64,000 nucleotides of DNA from Curtobacterium sp. MCBA15_008 (GCF_001865065.1 NZ_MJGN01000002.1:34939-98938), one strand, 5' to 3'. Positions 1 through 9,133 are shown, numbered from the stretch's first letter. A program made the numbers and translations. Notes: generated by a model from the letters alone, not told the origin.

Positions 1-178
1 TCTGGCTGGTGACGTCGAGGACGAGCGGCACGATGCGCTCGTCGTCCCAGGTGCGCGGGGAGCGGGCGGTCGCGTAGACCTTGGCGGCGCCGCGGTCGAG
101 CGCCTGCTGGACGAACTCGGCGCCGAGGCCGCCGTTCGCTCCGGTGACGAGGACGATCGCGTTGGTGAGGTCGGTCAT
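1..178 (-). CDS. SDR-family NAD(P)-dependent oxidoreductase, 5' part only
   Basis: The minus-strand frame opens with ATG at 178 and runs off the window start, giving the first 59 residues. The N-terminus is a Rossmann fold: a hydrophobic beta strand is followed by TGANGGLG (residues 12-19), the glycine-rich NAD(P)-binding motif of classical short-chain dehydrogenases, and then the usual YATARSP and LDV segments. A CTGGAG ribosome site lies 6 nt upstream. It is divergent from the HxlR regulator 84 bp away, and HxlR proteins commonly control a neighbouring redox enzyme. The substrate cannot be told because the catalytic Ser/Tyr/Lys part lies outside the window. Confidence 0.85.
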   Translation of the reverse strand, partial: MTDLTNAIVLVTGANGGLGAEFVQQALDRGAAKVYATARSPRTWDDERIVPLVLDVTSQ

Positions 179-226
179 GAGGGGCTCCAGTCGAGGAAGT
201 TGGGTACGAAAAGTGAACCTAGCACG

Positions 227-256
227 TTGTGTCCGGATTCCGAACCCAGGTAGGGT
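227..256 (+). promoter_or_regulatory. Candidate promoter of the HxlR gene (leaderless)
   Basis: TTGTGT at 227-232 and TAGGGT at 251-256 are 18 nt apart. The -10-like box ends 6 nt before the ATG at 263, so transcription would begin at or next to the start codon and no Shine-Dalgarno sequence is needed. Judged by eye only. Confidence 0.35.
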
Positions 257-262
257 GATCCC

Positions 263-724
263 ATGCTCGGCATCCTCGGCGGCGACGAGCGCTGCCCCAT
301 CGCACGGTCCCTCGACGTCCTCGGCGAGAAGTGGACGCTCATGATCGTCCGCGACGCCCTCGCCGGCTCGACGCGCTTCAGTCAGTTCCAGCAGAACCTC
401 GGCACCCCGCGCGAGGTCCTCACGGCCCGCCTCGGCTCACTCGTCGAGGGCGGCGTGCTCGAGCGGACCTCCTACAAGCCGGACGGGGGTCGAGCGCGCG
501 AGGAGTACGTCCTCACGGCGGCCGGCCGCGACCTCTCGCTCGTCCTCCTTGCCCTCGGCGGCTGGGCGGACCGTCACCGTCCGTCCGAGCGGACGACGGA
601 CCTCCGGTTCGTCGACGCGGAGACCGGCGACCCGGTCGAAGCAGCCGCGCTGACGCAGGGCACGCACCAGCGCGTGCCGCTGGAGCGACTCACCGCGGTG
701 ACGGAGCGCGCGTCGGTCGCGTGA
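263..724 (+). CDS. HxlR-family winged-helix transcriptional regulator
   Basis: This 153-residue protein matches the HxlR family in size and layout. It begins with the signature CPIARSLDVLGEKWTLMIV (Cys11, which in several relatives is the redox- or electrophile-sensing residue), followed by the winged helix with TRFSQFQ and PREVLTARLGSLVEGGVL, and the wing REEYVLTAAGRDL. The family acts as dimeric DNA-binding regulators of detoxification and redox genes. It is divergent from an SDR oxidoreductase, its likely target (inference from context). The last 50 residues are variable. ATG 263 is chosen because it fits the family N-terminus and the candidate leaderless promoter. Confidence 0.88.
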   Translation: MLGILGGDERCPIARSLDVLGEKWTLMIVRDALAGSTRFSQFQQNLGTPREVLTARLGSLVEGGVLERTSYKPDGGRAREEYVLTAAGRDLSLVLLALGGWADRHRPSERTTDLRFVDAETGDPVEAAALTQGTHQRVPLERLTAVTERASVA

Positions 725-735
725 CCGGCTGACGG

Positions 736-772
736 CCTGGAGGCACGGTGCGGGCCGGCACCGCGCCTCCCG
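736..772. repeat. Dispersed GC-rich palindrome, copy A
   Basis: The arms GGAGGCACGGTGC (739-751) and GCACCGCGCCTCC (758-770) pair with one mismatch around a 6-nt loop. It belongs to the family based on half-site GCCTGGAGGCGCGG that recurs through the window. It lies between the convergent HxlR and GH36 genes, where a bidirectional terminator would be expected, but no T-tract follows. Confidence 0.8.
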
Positions 773-814
773 GCCCGCGAGTGGTCGCGACCAGGGCGAC
801 GCGCCCTGGCGGGG

Positions 815-2353
815 TCAGCGACCGAGCGACTCGCGCCCGATCCGCGCCTCGGCGACGGCCGGTCCGAAGTCGACCACGCGTCCGTCGACCTCGAAGCGGT
901 ACCGGGCCAGGCGACGGACCCGCGGCTCGCGTCCGAGGAAGTCCGCGAGTCCCGCGCGCTCCGCCGGCGCCAGCTGCTGGACCGGGTCCGACGTGGACCG
1001 GAACCCGCAGACCCGAGCGAGGTCCGCGAGCAGTGCGCGTTGGTCGGGAGCGAGGGTGTCGTCGCCGTCGTGGAAGGACACCACGTCCGGGTCGATGCGG
1101 TAGAGCGGGTTCATCCAGACGCGTTCCAGCGGGCCGACGAGCCCGTTGAGACCGCCCTCGTGGCTGGGGTCGGGCACGGTGGCGGCGCTCGCCCAGAACG
1201 AGGCGGTGTCCGGTCCGGCGCGCATCGCGTCGAGGACGCCGATCGACGGGAGCATCGGGGCGCCGCAGCCGAGCAGGTGCACGTCGGGGCCGACGACGTC
1301 GCGGACGAGCTGGATCGCGTCGCGGTAGACGGCTTCGCGGTCCCCGTCGCGGTGTCGGACGCCGCGCAGGGCGGCGGCCGACAGGAAGTCGAGCTTGCAG
1401 TACCGGAAGCCCCAGTCGACGACGGAACGGAACACGGCGGTCAGGTGGTCCCGCACCGCCGGCAGCGTGGTGTCGAGCGCCCAGTAGTGCGTGTCCCAGT
1501 TGTGCCCGGCGACGATCGGACCACCGCCGTCCTCACGCTGCACGAGCCAGTCCGGGTGCTCGCGGGCGGTTCGCGAGTCGGGCAGGCAGATGAACGGCGC
1601 GAGCCACAGGCCGGGTCGGGCGCCGCGTGCTGCGATGCGCTCCGCGATCGGGACGAGTCCGTCGGGGAACCGGTCGTTCGGGGTCCAGTCGCCGACCATC
1701 TCCTCCCACCCGTCGTCGACCTGGACGACGTCGAAGGGCAACGATCCGAGGGCGTCCACGGACTGCTCGATCCGCTCGGCGTCGATGTCCTCGAAGAACG
1801 AGTACCAGCTGCACCAGACGGTCGAGACGGACCCGGCGTCCGCCGAGGTGCCGAAGTGCTCGGCGAGCTGCGCGGCGTAGGCGGCGAAGACGGCATCCTC
1901 GTCGCCGGTGCCGACGAACCACGGGCCGCCGGGGGTCTCGGTCCGGCCCCAGAGCGTGCCGGCGTCCGCGCCCGCACGTGGTACGCCGAGTCCGAGCGCG
2001 CCGAGGAGCACCACTCGGCCGTCGGCCAGGGCGACCGCGACGGCGCCGTTGCCCTCGTGCCGGTCGGGTGCGTCGTTCGCCGCGTCGTCGGCCGTGACGG
2101 TCCGGTCCGGGTCGCCGGAGATGCGCAGGGGTGCCTCGTCGATCGGCGTCCACCCCGTCGGCGACCACGAGGTCCAGCCGTGCCGGTGCACCTCGACGGC
2201 GTCCCCGCCGTGCGCGATCGTGATCGGGCCCGCGGGCAGGAGCCAGCCACCGGGCACCGGGACCGCGGCCGGGTCGTCCGGCTCGCCGGCGGCGGGCAGT
2301 CGCACGGTCCGTCCGGTCCGGAGCGCCTGCGGGGTCACGTCGTCGTCCTGCAC
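815..2353 (-). CDS. GH36-family alpha-galactosidase
   Basis: This 512-residue cytoplasmic protein (no signal peptide) has the GH36/melibiase layout: an N-terminal beta domain of about 170 residues, then a TIM barrel. FDVVQVDDGWE (208-217) is the substrate-binding strand. YCKLDFL carries the expected nucleophile Asp322, and MRAGPD carries the acid/base Asp382. Their 60-residue spacing equals that of the compact Thermotoga GalA (Asp327/Asp387), so the protein resembles that short subgroup rather than the ~700-residue raffinose-type enzymes. It should release terminal alpha-galactose, or alpha-N-acetylgalactosamine, since GH36 includes both. It lies downstream of the DeoR gene on the same strand and beside the importer operon, so it probably acts on imported oligosaccharides. 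Confidence 0.88.
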   Translation of the reverse strand: MQDDDVTPQALRTGRTVRLPAAGEPDDPAAVPVPGGWLLPAGPITIAHGGDAVEVHRHGWTSWSPTGWTPIDEAPLRISGDPDRTVTADDAANDAPDRHEGNGAVAVALADGRVVLLGALGLGVPRAGADAGTLWGRTETPGGPWFVGTGDEDAVFAAYAAQLAEHFGTSADAGSVSTVWCSWYSFFEDIDAERIEQSVDALGSLPFDVVQVDDGWEEMVGDWTPNDRFPDGLVPIAERIAARGARPGLWLAPFICLPDSRTAREHPDWLVQREDGGGPIVAGHNWDTHYWALDTTLPAVRDHLTAVFRSVVDWGFRYCKLDFLSAAALRGVRHRDGDREAVYRDAIQLVRDVVGPDVHLLGCGAPMLPSIGVLDAMRAGPDTASFWASAATVPDPSHEGGLNGLVGPLERVWMNPLYRIDPDVVSFHDGDDTLAPDQRALLADLARVCGFRSTSDPVQQLAPAERAGLADFLGREPRVRRLARYRFEVDGRVVDFGPAVAEARIGRESLGR

Positions 2354-2450
2354 GGTCGGCAGTATGCCGGTGGTGCCGGCGGCGTGACCAGGGGCCGACG
2401 GCAGGTGCGCAGTCGGTCTGCGCGATCCCGTGCGGCGGTCGTGCCGCGCG

Positions 2451-3290
2451 TCAGTTCGTCTCGTGCGCCCGGGTGCTGACGACGTGCACCCGGACGCCGA
2501 GGTCGGTGATCCGCTGGAGCTCCGCCGGGTCCGCTCCGTCGTCCGTGACGAGGTCGTGCACGCCGCGCATGCCGACCACGGGGGCGAGTGTGGTCCGGCC
2601 GATCTTCGACGAGTCCGCCACGACGATCGTCCGCTGGGCGTTGCGCACCATCGCCGCGTTCGTCCTGGCCTCGGTCTCGTCGTGCGTGGTCGCCCCGCCG
2701 ACGGCGCTCACCCCGTCCATGCCGACGATGGCGGCACCGACGTTCATCGCCGCGAAGGCGTTCTCGGCCAGGACACCGACGAGCTCGAACGAGTGCGGGC
2801 GGATCGTGCCGCCGGTCATCACGACGCGCAGGTTCGGTCGGGCGCCGATCTCACTGGCGGTCGTGAGCGAGTTCGTCACGATGGTCAGGCCGTTCCGGAA
2901 CACCAGGGAGCGTGCGACCGAGGCGGCCGTGGTACCGCCGCCGATCGCCACGGCCAAGGGCCCGTCGGGCAGGAGCGCGGCGGCGGCCCGACCGATGCGC
3001 TGCTTCACACCGGGTGCCTGTCCCTCGCGTAACCGGACGGGGATCTCGGACGTCGGCACCGCCATCCGCGCGCCGCCGTGCGTGCGCGCCAGCAGTCCCT
3101 GCTGTTCGAGGTCCGCCAGGTCACGACGGGCCGTGGCGGCGGAGACCCCGAGCGTGGCGACGAGGTCCTGCAGGGTGATCGCGCCCTGCTCGGTCAGCAG
3201 CTCGAGGATCGCGCGCATCCGACGGGACCGCTTGCCGGAGCCGGACGCCGGTGGCGTCGATGCCAGGGCGGATGTGCGGTCGTCGAACAT
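2451..3290 (-). CDS. DeoR/GlpR-family sugar-operon repressor
   Basis: The 279-residue protein has an N-terminal DeoR winged helix (about residues 26-75: RAILELLTEQG, ITLQDLVATLGVSAATARRDL, LEQQGLLARTHGGA) and a C-terminal DeoRC sensor domain with AIGGGTTAASVAR, which in this family binds a phosphosugar effector. The frame is open to 3419, but that would run into the divergent GH4 gene, so ATG 3290 is preferred. It is divergent from the glycosidase/ABC/isomerase/kinase operon and cotranscribed with the GH36 gene (98-bp gap). It is the obvious local repressor, probably relieved by the phosphorylated sugar made by the kinase at 9130. Confidence 0.87.
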   Translation of the reverse strand: MFDDRTSALASTPPASGSGKRSRRMRAILELLTEQGAITLQDLVATLGVSAATARRDLADLEQQGLLARTHGGARMAVPTSEIPVRLREGQAPGVKQRIGRAAAALLPDGPLAVAIGGGTTAASVARSLVFRNGLTIVTNSLTTASEIGARPNLRVVMTGGTIRPHSFELVGVLAENAFAAMNVGAAIVGMDGVSAVGGATTHDETEARTNAAMVRNAQRTIVVADSSKIGRTTLAPVVGMRGVHDLVTDDGADPAELQRITDLGVRVHVVSTRAHETN

Positions 3291-3318
3291 GAGAGCGAGC
3301 GTAGCGGTCAGTCGTTCT

Positions 3319-3331
3319 GATCGTTTCGATC
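3319..3331. promoter_or_regulatory. Candidate operator in the DeoR/GH4 divergent promoter
   Basis: A perfect inverted repeat, GATCG-TTT-CGATC, sits 28 bp upstream of the DeoR start and 45 bp upstream of the GH4 start. It is the most symmetric element in this 85-bp region. Assignment to the DeoR protein is by position only. Confidence 0.4.
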
Positions 3332-3375
3332 GGAATGCTGGTCGGATCGCGCCGAAGGTTCCAGGATTCCTCACC

Positions 3376-4692
3376 ATGACCCGTGTTGCGTTCATCGGTG
3401 CCGGCAGCGTCGTCTTCACCCGACAGCTGCTGGCCGACCTCCTCGGCTACGAGGACCTGCCCACGCTCGACCTCCGGCTCCACGACGTCGACGAGCGCCG
3501 CCTCGCCGTCGCCGAGGGCACCGCCCGTCAGGTGAGCGAGCGTCTCGGACGCCCGCTCACGGTGACGGCCACCACCGACCGGCGCCGTGCGCTCGCCGAA
3601 GTCGACTTCGTCGTCGACATGGTGCAGATCGGGGGCATCGAGGCCACCCGGCGCGACCTGGAGATCCCGGCTCGCCACGGCCTGCAGCAGACCATCGGCG
3701 ACACGATCGGTGTCGGCGGGGTGTTCCGGGCCCTCCGCACGTTCCCGTTCCTGACCGGCCTGCTCGAGGACATGCGCGCCGTGGCCCCGGGCGCGATCCT
3801 GCTGAACTACACGAACCCGATGGCGATGAACGTCTGGTGGGCGAACGTCGTCGCACCCGAGATCACGACGCTCGGCCTCTGCCACAGCGTCTACTGGACG
3901 GCGAACGACCTGGCCGAACTGCTCGGCCTGCGCGTCGAGGACACCCGGTTCCGGGCGGCCGGCGTCAACCACCAGGCGTGGCTGCTCGACTGGACGCACG
4001 AGGGCGAGGACCTCTACCCGCGGCTGCGGGAACGGATCCGGCAGGACCCCGAGCTGGAGCGCCGGGTGCGCGTCGAGGTGTTCCGTCGCGTCGGCGCCTA
4101 CCCCACGGAGACCAGCGAGCACTCGTCCGAGTACCTGTCGTGGTTCCTGCGGTCGGCCGACCAGATCGAGCGCTTCCGGCTGCGCCCGCTCGAGTACGTC
4201 GGCATCTCGGAGGAGAACGTCGCGGAGTTCGAGGCGGCCGAACGCGCCCTGACGGACGGCGCCCCGCTCGAGCTCGAGCAAGGAGCTGCCGAGTACGCGC
4301 CGCAGGTGATCCACTCCCTCGTGACGGGCACCGAACGCGAGATCCACGCGAACGTCGTCAACCACGGGCTCATCGACAACCTCCCCGACGGCTGCGTCGT
4401 CGAGGTCCCGACGACCGTCGGCGCCGGCGGGGTCACCCCGCAGCCGATGGGGTCGCTGCCGACCGTCGCGGCGGCCCTGAACCGCTCGTACGTCTCGGTG
4501 AACGAGCTCACGATCCGAGCCGCACGGGAGGGCGACCCGCTGGCAGTCCGGCAGGCGGTCCTCGTGGACCCGAACGCGTCGTCCACGCTCACGCCCGCGC
4601 AGATCTGGGACCTCTGCAACGAGCTCGTCGCGGCGCACGGCGACCTGCTGCCGGAGCCGCTCCGCGTCCAGCTCGACCCGTCGGCGATCTGA
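3376..4692 (+). CDS. GH4-family glycosidase (alpha-galactosidase/alpha-glucosidase type)
   Basis: This 438-residue enzyme belongs to glycoside hydrolase family 4, which cleaves through an NAD+- and Mn2+-dependent oxidation/elimination mechanism. The Rossmann motif VAFIGAGSVVF is at 4-14. NYTNPM (144-149), GLCHS (167-171, metal-ligand Cys169) and GVNHQAWL (196-203, metal-ligand His199) are the family active-site signatures and match the MelA/AglA branch acting on unphosphorylated alpha-glycosides. No PTS is nearby, which also argues against a 6-phospho-glycosidase. The frame is open much further upstream (from 2473), but only ATG 3376 gives the Rossmann N-terminus. First gene of the importer operon. 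Alpha-galactoside is favoured by the GH36 neighbour; alpha-glucoside is the alternative. Confidence 0.85.
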   Translation: MTRVAFIGAGSVVFTRQLLADLLGYEDLPTLDLRLHDVDERRLAVAEGTARQVSERLGRPLTVTATTDRRRALAEVDFVVDMVQIGGIEATRRDLEIPARHGLQQTIGDTIGVGGVFRALRTFPFLTGLLEDMRAVAPGAILLNYTNPMAMNVWWANVVAPEITTLGLCHSVYWTANDLAELLGLRVEDTRFRAAGVNHQAWLLDWTHEGEDLYPRLRERIRQDPELERRVRVEVFRRVGAYPTETSEHSSEYLSWFLRSADQIERFRLRPLEYVGISEENVAEFEAAERALTDGAPLELEQGAAEYAPQVIHSLVTGTEREIHANVVNHGLIDNLPDGCVVEVPTTVGAGGVTPQPMGSLPTVAAALNRSYVSVNELTIRAAREGDPLAVRQAVLVDPNASSTLTPAQIWDLCNELVAAHGDLLPEPLRVQLDPSAI

Positions 4693-4732
4693 CCGTCCCA
4701 CCGACCCGAACGCGATGACGAAGGAGTCCGCA

Positions 4733-6073
4733 GTGACAGGAACAGGAACCCGCCGCGCCCCGATCGGCGGTCGACGGCGCGGGCGGTGGATCGCCGCGGC
4801 GGCCGTCCTCGCCGTGACCGCGTCGGCGCTCGCAGGCTGTGCCACGAAGGGCGCGACGACGCTCGACACCACGGCGCCCGTGCACCTCACGATGTGGTCG
4901 GGACAGAGCGACGAGGCCGAGAAGCTGCTGCAGGGCCTCGTCGACGAGTACGAGCGCGACCACCCGAACGTGACGATCGACATGTCGCCGGGCGCGTCCT
5001 CGACGGACGAACTCCTGCAGAAGCTCGCGGCGTCCTTCGCCGGCAACGACTCGCCGGACATCTCGTACACGTTCGGGTCGTGGGCGAGCCAGCTCGAACG
5101 GTCCGACCGCACGCTCGACCTCCGCGACACCGTCGCCGAACCGGACGTGCACTGGGACGAGTTCACCGCCGCCGCCCGCGACACCGCCCAGCCGACGGGC
5201 GGGAAGGTCATCGGGTTCCCGGCGGTCGTCGACAACATCTCGCTGCTCTACAACACGAAGGTCTTCGACCGCGCCCACGTGGCGTACCCGACCGCCGACT
5301 GGACGTGGGCGGACTTCCGGAAGGCCGCGAAGCAGCTCACCGACAAGGAGAGCAACACGTTCGGCTACGGCTACTCGGTGTCCGGCAGCGAGGAGACCAC
5401 GTGGCAGATGTGGCCGCACCTCTGGCAGGAGGGCGGGTCGATCCTGTCGAAGGACCGCAAGCGCGCCGCGTTCGACTCCCCGGCCGGCGTCCGGGCGCTC
5501 ACCTTCCTGCGCGACATGGCCGTGCAGGACAAGAGCGTCTACCTCGACCAGACGGACACGAAGTTCGCGCAGCTGTTCGAGAGCGACCGGATCGGCATGA
5601 TCACCTCCGGACCGTGGGAGCTCTCCGCGCTGAAGACCGCCGGCACGTCGTACGGCGTCGTCCAGCTGCCGGGGACCGACGGCGACCACCAGACGGTGTC
5701 CGGTCCCGACCTGTGGACCCTCTTCGACAACCACGACGTGAACCGCGCGTACTGGGCGACGGACTTCACGAAGTGGCTGACCGCGCAGGAGCAGGACGAG
5801 CGCTTCAACGTCGCGGTGGGCAACCTGCCGTTGCGCTCGAGCGAGGCGACGAGCGAGGCGTTCCGGAAGCAGGCGAAGGCGCTCCCCGGACTCGACGTGA
5901 TGCAGGCGAACTCCGCGAACGCGAAGCAGACCCGGCCGACCGTCCCCGGCTACAACGGCCTCTCCGAGGCGTTCGGCAACGCCGTCGCCCACGTCCTGCA
6001 GGGCGAGGGCGACCCGAAGACCGCACTGCGGCAGGCGAGCGTCGCCGCCGACAAGGCACTCCGCCAAGGCTAG
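4733..6073 (+). CDS. ABC sugar importer, solute-binding lipoprotein
   Basis: The 446-residue family-1 extracellular solute-binding protein has an arginine-rich N-terminus, a hydrophobic stretch and the lipobox LAGC (Cys36), so it should be a membrane-anchored lipoprotein. The mature part shows the usual HLTMWSGQSDEAEKLLQGL and PDISYTFGSWA regions. GTG 4733 is preferred over the in-frame ATG 4715 because AAGGAG (4721-4726) sits 6 nt before it and would lie inside the longer gene. It precedes two permeases and captures the sugar for them; the substrate is probably an alpha-galactoside judging from the flanking glycosidases (inference). Confidence 0.87.
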   Translation: MTGTGTRRAPIGGRRRGRWIAAAAVLAVTASALAGCATKGATTLDTTAPVHLTMWSGQSDEAEKLLQGLVDEYERDHPNVTIDMSPGASSTDELLQKLAASFAGNDSPDISYTFGSWASQLERSDRTLDLRDTVAEPDVHWDEFTAAARDTAQPTGGKVIGFPAVVDNISLLYNTKVFDRAHVAYPTADWTWADFRKAAKQLTDKESNTFGYGYSVSGSEETTWQMWPHLWQEGGSILSKDRKRAAFDSPAGVRALTFLRDMAVQDKSVYLDQTDTKFAQLFESDRIGMITSGPWELSALKTAGTSYGVVQLPGTDGDHQTVSGPDLWTLFDNHDVNRAYWATDFTKWLTAQEQDERFNVAVGNLPLRSSEATSEAFRKQAKALPGLDVMQANSANAKQTRPTVPGYNGLSEAFGNAVAHVLQGEGDPKTALRQASVAADKALRQG

Positions 6074-6081
6074 GAGGACCC

Positions 6082-7038
6082 ATGACCACGTTCGCACTCC
6101 GCCCCACCGAACCCGCGAAGCGCCCGGACGACCCGGGGAAGACCCGCCGCCGTCGTCGGTCCGCCGCGGCCGTCCGCGAAGGGCTGGCCGGCTGGGGCTT
6201 CGTCGGTCCCGCGCTCCTGATCGTCCTCGGGCTCACCGTGTTCCCCGGCGTCTGGGCACTGATCCTGTCGTTCCAGAGCTGGGACGGCTTCAGCCCGGCG
6301 ACCTTCATCGGCGGGCAGAACTACGCCGACCTGGTGACCGACGACGGCGTCCGCGCCGCTGTCGTGCACACCGTGCTCTACACGGTGCTGTTCGTCCCCG
6401 CGTCGCTGCTCCTCGGACTGGCGCTCGCCGTCGCCCTGAACCGGCGCATCCGGTTCATCGGGTTGTACCGGACCGCGATCTTCGTGCCGTTCGTCGCGTC
6501 GGTGGCCGCCACGGGCATCCTGACCACGTACCTGTTCAGCCCGCAGTTCGGCATCGTGAACAACGTGCTGCGGGTCCTGCACCTGCCGCAGCAGGGCTGG
6601 CTGGAGGACCGTGGCGAGGCGATGCTCGTGATCGTCATCATGTCGCTCTGGGGTCAGGCCGCGTTCACCACCGTCATCTACCTCGCGGCGCTGCAGGACG
6701 TCCCCGGCGACGTGATCGAGGCCGCCCGGATCGACGGCGCGAACGCGTGGCAGACGTTCTGGCGGGTGGTCTGGCCGCACCTCGGCCCGGTCACCGCGTT
6801 CGTCGCGATCTACCAGACCCTGCAGGCCGTGCAGCTCTTCGACCTGGTCTACGCCACCACGCGGGGCGGTCCCCTCGACGCCACGCAGACGATCGTCTAC
6901 TACCTGTGGAAGACCGCGTTCCAGAACCTGCAGTTCGGGTACGGTTCGGCGATCGCCTACGGGATGTTCTTCGTCACCCTCGTCGCCACCGTCGTCGTCA
7001 CCCTCGTGCAGCGCCGCGCGGGAAGGAGCTCGTTCTGA
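6082..7038 (+). CDS. ABC sugar importer permease 1 (MalF type)
   Basis: The 318-residue protein has a basic cytoplasmic N-terminus and six predicted membrane segments. The EAA loop EAARIDGANAWQTFWRVV (about 213-230), which docks the ATPase, is present. AGGAGG at 6072-6077 overlaps the stop of the binding protein and lies 4 nt before this ATG. It forms a heterodimer with the next permease. No ATPase gene exists in the operon, as is common for CUT1 importers in actinobacteria that share an MsiK/UgpC-type subunit encoded elsewhere. Confidence 0.9.
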   Translation: MTTFALRPTEPAKRPDDPGKTRRRRRSAAAVREGLAGWGFVGPALLIVLGLTVFPGVWALILSFQSWDGFSPATFIGGQNYADLVTDDGVRAAVVHTVLYTVLFVPASLLLGLALAVALNRRIRFIGLYRTAIFVPFVASVAATGILTTYLFSPQFGIVNNVLRVLHLPQQGWLEDRGEAMLVIVIMSLWGQAAFTTVIYLAALQDVPGDVIEAARIDGANAWQTFWRVVWPHLGPVTAFVAIYQTLQAVQLFDLVYATTRGGPLDATQTIVYYLWKTAFQNLQFGYGSAIAYGMFFVTLVATVVVTLVQRRAGRSSF

Positions 7039-7940
7039 TGTCCACCGAGACCCAGGTCCTCGACACCCCGTTGCGGCAGGACGTCTCGACGGCGTCCCGC
7101 TCGGACGGTGCCGTCCGTCGCCGGCGCCGCTGGCCGTTCAGCCCCTGGCACCTGCTCCTCCTGCCGGTGTCGCTGCTCTTCCTGCTGCCCTTCGTCGAGA
7201 TGTTCCTGACGTCCGTGGAACCGGCGTCGGAGATCAACAAGTTCCCGCCGTCGTTCTTCCCGACGCAGTTCACGCTCAGCGGCTACGCGCGGCTCTTCGC
7301 CGACTCGGACATCCTGCACTGGTTGCTCAACACCGTGATCGTGTCGTCGTCCGCGATCGTGTCGCACCTCGTGCTCTGCTCGCTCGCCGGGTACGGCTTC
7401 GCACGGCTGCGGTTCCCGGGCCGCACCTTCGGCTTCCTGGCGATCCTCGCGACGATCATGATCCCGTCGCAGCTGCTGATGATCCCGACCTACGTGATGT
7501 TCGCGCGGCTGCACCTGGTCGACCACCTCGGCGCGGCGATCGTGCCGTGGCTGGCGTCCGCGTTCGGCATCTTCCTGATGCGCCAGTTCTTCCTGTCGCT
7601 GCCGGCGGAGCTCGAGGAAGCGGGGATGATCGACGGCTGCAACCGACTGCAGGTGTTCTTCCGCATCGTGCTGCCGCTGGCACGCCCGGCCCTGGCGACC
7701 CTGGCGATCTTCACCCTGCTCGGCTCGTGGAACGACCTGGTGTGGCCCCTGGTCGCGATCAACAACGACCACGCCTTCACGCTGCAGCTCGGCCTCACCA
7801 ACTTCCAGGGGTTCCGGCGGACGGACTGGTCGTTGCTCATGGCGGGGAACGTGGTCGCCACCCTCCCGCTCATCCTGCTGTTCCTGGTCGCCCAGAAGCA
7901 GTTCGTCGCGACCATGGCGTCGGCGGGCCTCAAGGGCTGA
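7038..7940 (+). CDS. ABC sugar importer permease 2 (MalG type)
   Basis: The 300-residue permease has six predicted membrane segments and the EAA loop EEAGMIDGCNRLQVFFRIVLP. Its ATG shares one base with the upstream stop codon (TGATG), and GGAAGGAG lies upstream inside the preceding gene, so translation is coupled. It is the second half of the membrane channel. It ends FVATMASAGLKG, the typical C-terminus of MalG-like subunits. Confidence 0.9.
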   Translation: MSTETQVLDTPLRQDVSTASRSDGAVRRRRRWPFSPWHLLLLPVSLLFLLPFVEMFLTSVEPASEINKFPPSFFPTQFTLSGYARLFADSDILHWLLNTVIVSSSAIVSHLVLCSLAGYGFARLRFPGRTFGFLAILATIMIPSQLLMIPTYVMFARLHLVDHLGAAIVPWLASAFGIFLMRQFFLSLPAELEEAGMIDGCNRLQVFFRIVLPLARPALATLAIFTLLGSWNDLVWPLVAINNDHAFTLQLGLTNFQGFRRTDWSLLMAGNVVATLPLILLFLVAQKQFVATMASAGLKG

Positions 7941-7984
7941 CCGCCCGCGAGCCGAACCGCCCCGCCACCACCGAAAGGAAGACC

Positions 7985-9133
7985 GTGACCGCAGACGTCA
8001 CCATCCCCACCAGCGCCACCCTCGGCGAGATCCACCAGCAACCGCAGGCGTGGCGGGACCTCGCCGTGCTCCTCGGCCGGGCGCGGGAGGACCTCGACGC
8101 CTTCCTGGGGCGGGCACTCGAGGACGCCCGCACCCGCGTGGTGTTCACCGGCGCGGGCACGTCGGCCTTCGTCGGACGCATCGCCGCCGAGTCGCTGCGC
8201 GGACGGACGGGTCGCCGCTTCGACGCCGTGTCGAGCACCGACCTCGTCGCGGCCCCGCGGACGGTGCTCGCCGAGGACGTCCCCGTCCTCCTGGTGTCGT
8301 TCGCCCGGTCCGGCAACTCCCCGGAGAGCACCGCGGCGACGGAGCTCGTAGACGCCCTGGCTCCGGTCGCCCACCACCTGGTCGTCACGTGCGACCCGAC
8401 CGGTGCGCTGGCGGTCGGGCACCGCGACCGCGCGGACTCGTTCGTGCTCGTGATGCCGCCGCAGACGAACGACACCGGATTCGCGATGACGTCGAGCTTC
8501 TCCAGCATGCTGCTCGCTGCCCTCGTGGCGTTCTCGCCGTCCGACGCCGCCGCGCTCGACCGGGTCGTCGCGTCGGGGGCGCGGGCACTCCGCGCCGAGG
8601 ACGACCTGCACCGGATCCTCGACCGAGCACCCCGGCGGATGGTCTACCTGGGCGGCGGCGCGCTCGCCGGGCTCGCCGAGGAGTGCGCGCTGAAGACCCT
8701 CGAACTCACCGCCGGGGGCATCGCGGCGTTCCACGACACCCCGCTCGGGTTCCGGCACGGACCGAAGGCGGTGCTCGACGACGAGACGGTCGTGGTCGTC
8801 CTCCGCTCGGCGGACCCGAGGGTGCGCCGGTACGACGACGACATCGTCCGCGAACTCCGTGCCGATCGGCCGGGCCAGGTGGTCGTGGTCGGCGCAGACG
8901 GCCTGCAGGACACCGCCGACGCCGAACTCGACCTCGCCTTCCCGGAGGCGGAGGGACTCGACGACGGCCTGCGCGCCGTCGCACTCGTCGCCGTCGCGCA
9001 GCTCCTCGCGCTGCAGGCCTCGGTGCGGCTCGGCTGCACGCCGGACAACCCGTTCCCGGACGGCTCGGTGAACCGGGTCGTCCAGGGGGTCGTGATCCAC
9101 CCGCTCGACGCCGTGCACGGAGCGCGGCCGTGA
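7985..9133 (+). CDS. SIS-domain sugar isomerase/deaminase (AgaS-like)
   Basis: The 382-residue protein carries two SIS domains. The first has GAGTSAFVG (56-64) and SFARSGNSPES (105-115), the phosphosugar-binding serine/threonine loop; the second has YLGGGALAGLAEECALKTLELT and the FRHGPKA motif. This is the AgaS/GlmS-isomerase arrangement; AgaS acts on galactosamine-6-phosphate or related ketose/aldose phosphates. GTG 7985 follows GAAAGGAA. It lies in the alpha-galactosidase importer operon with a sugar kinase overlapping its end, which suggests a galactosamine-type amino sugar as the final substrate (inference). No NagA-type deacetylase or tagatose-phosphate aldolase is nearby. Confidence 0.83.
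   Translation: MTADVTIPTSATLGEIHQQPQAWRDLAVLLGRAREDLDAFLGRALEDARTRVVFTGAGTSAFVGRIAAESLRGRTGRRFDAVSSTDLVAAPRTVLAEDVPVLLVSFARSGNSPESTAATELVDALAPVAHHLVVTCDPTGALAVGHRDRADSFVLVMPPQTNDTGFAMTSSFSSMLLAALVAFSPSDAAALDRVVASGARALRAEDDLHRILDRAPRRMVYLGGGALAGLAEECALKTLELTAGGIAAFHDTPLGFRHGPKAVLDDETVVVVLRSADPRVRRYDDDIVRELRADRPGQVVVVGADGLQDTADAELDLAFPEAEGLDDGLRAVALVAVAQLLALQASVRLGCTPDNPFPDGSVNRVVQGVVIHPLDAVHGARP

Noticed and set aside
1040..2479. 479-codon open frame antisense to the GH36 gene
   Set aside because: Its product is arginine/valine/glycine-rich without any domain; it is a GC-bias shadow of the real gene on the other strand.
3121..5238. 705-codon open frame on the minus strand across the GH4 gene
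   Set aside because: It spans three genes and gives low-complexity protein; the GH4 catalytic motifs on the plus strand are decisive.
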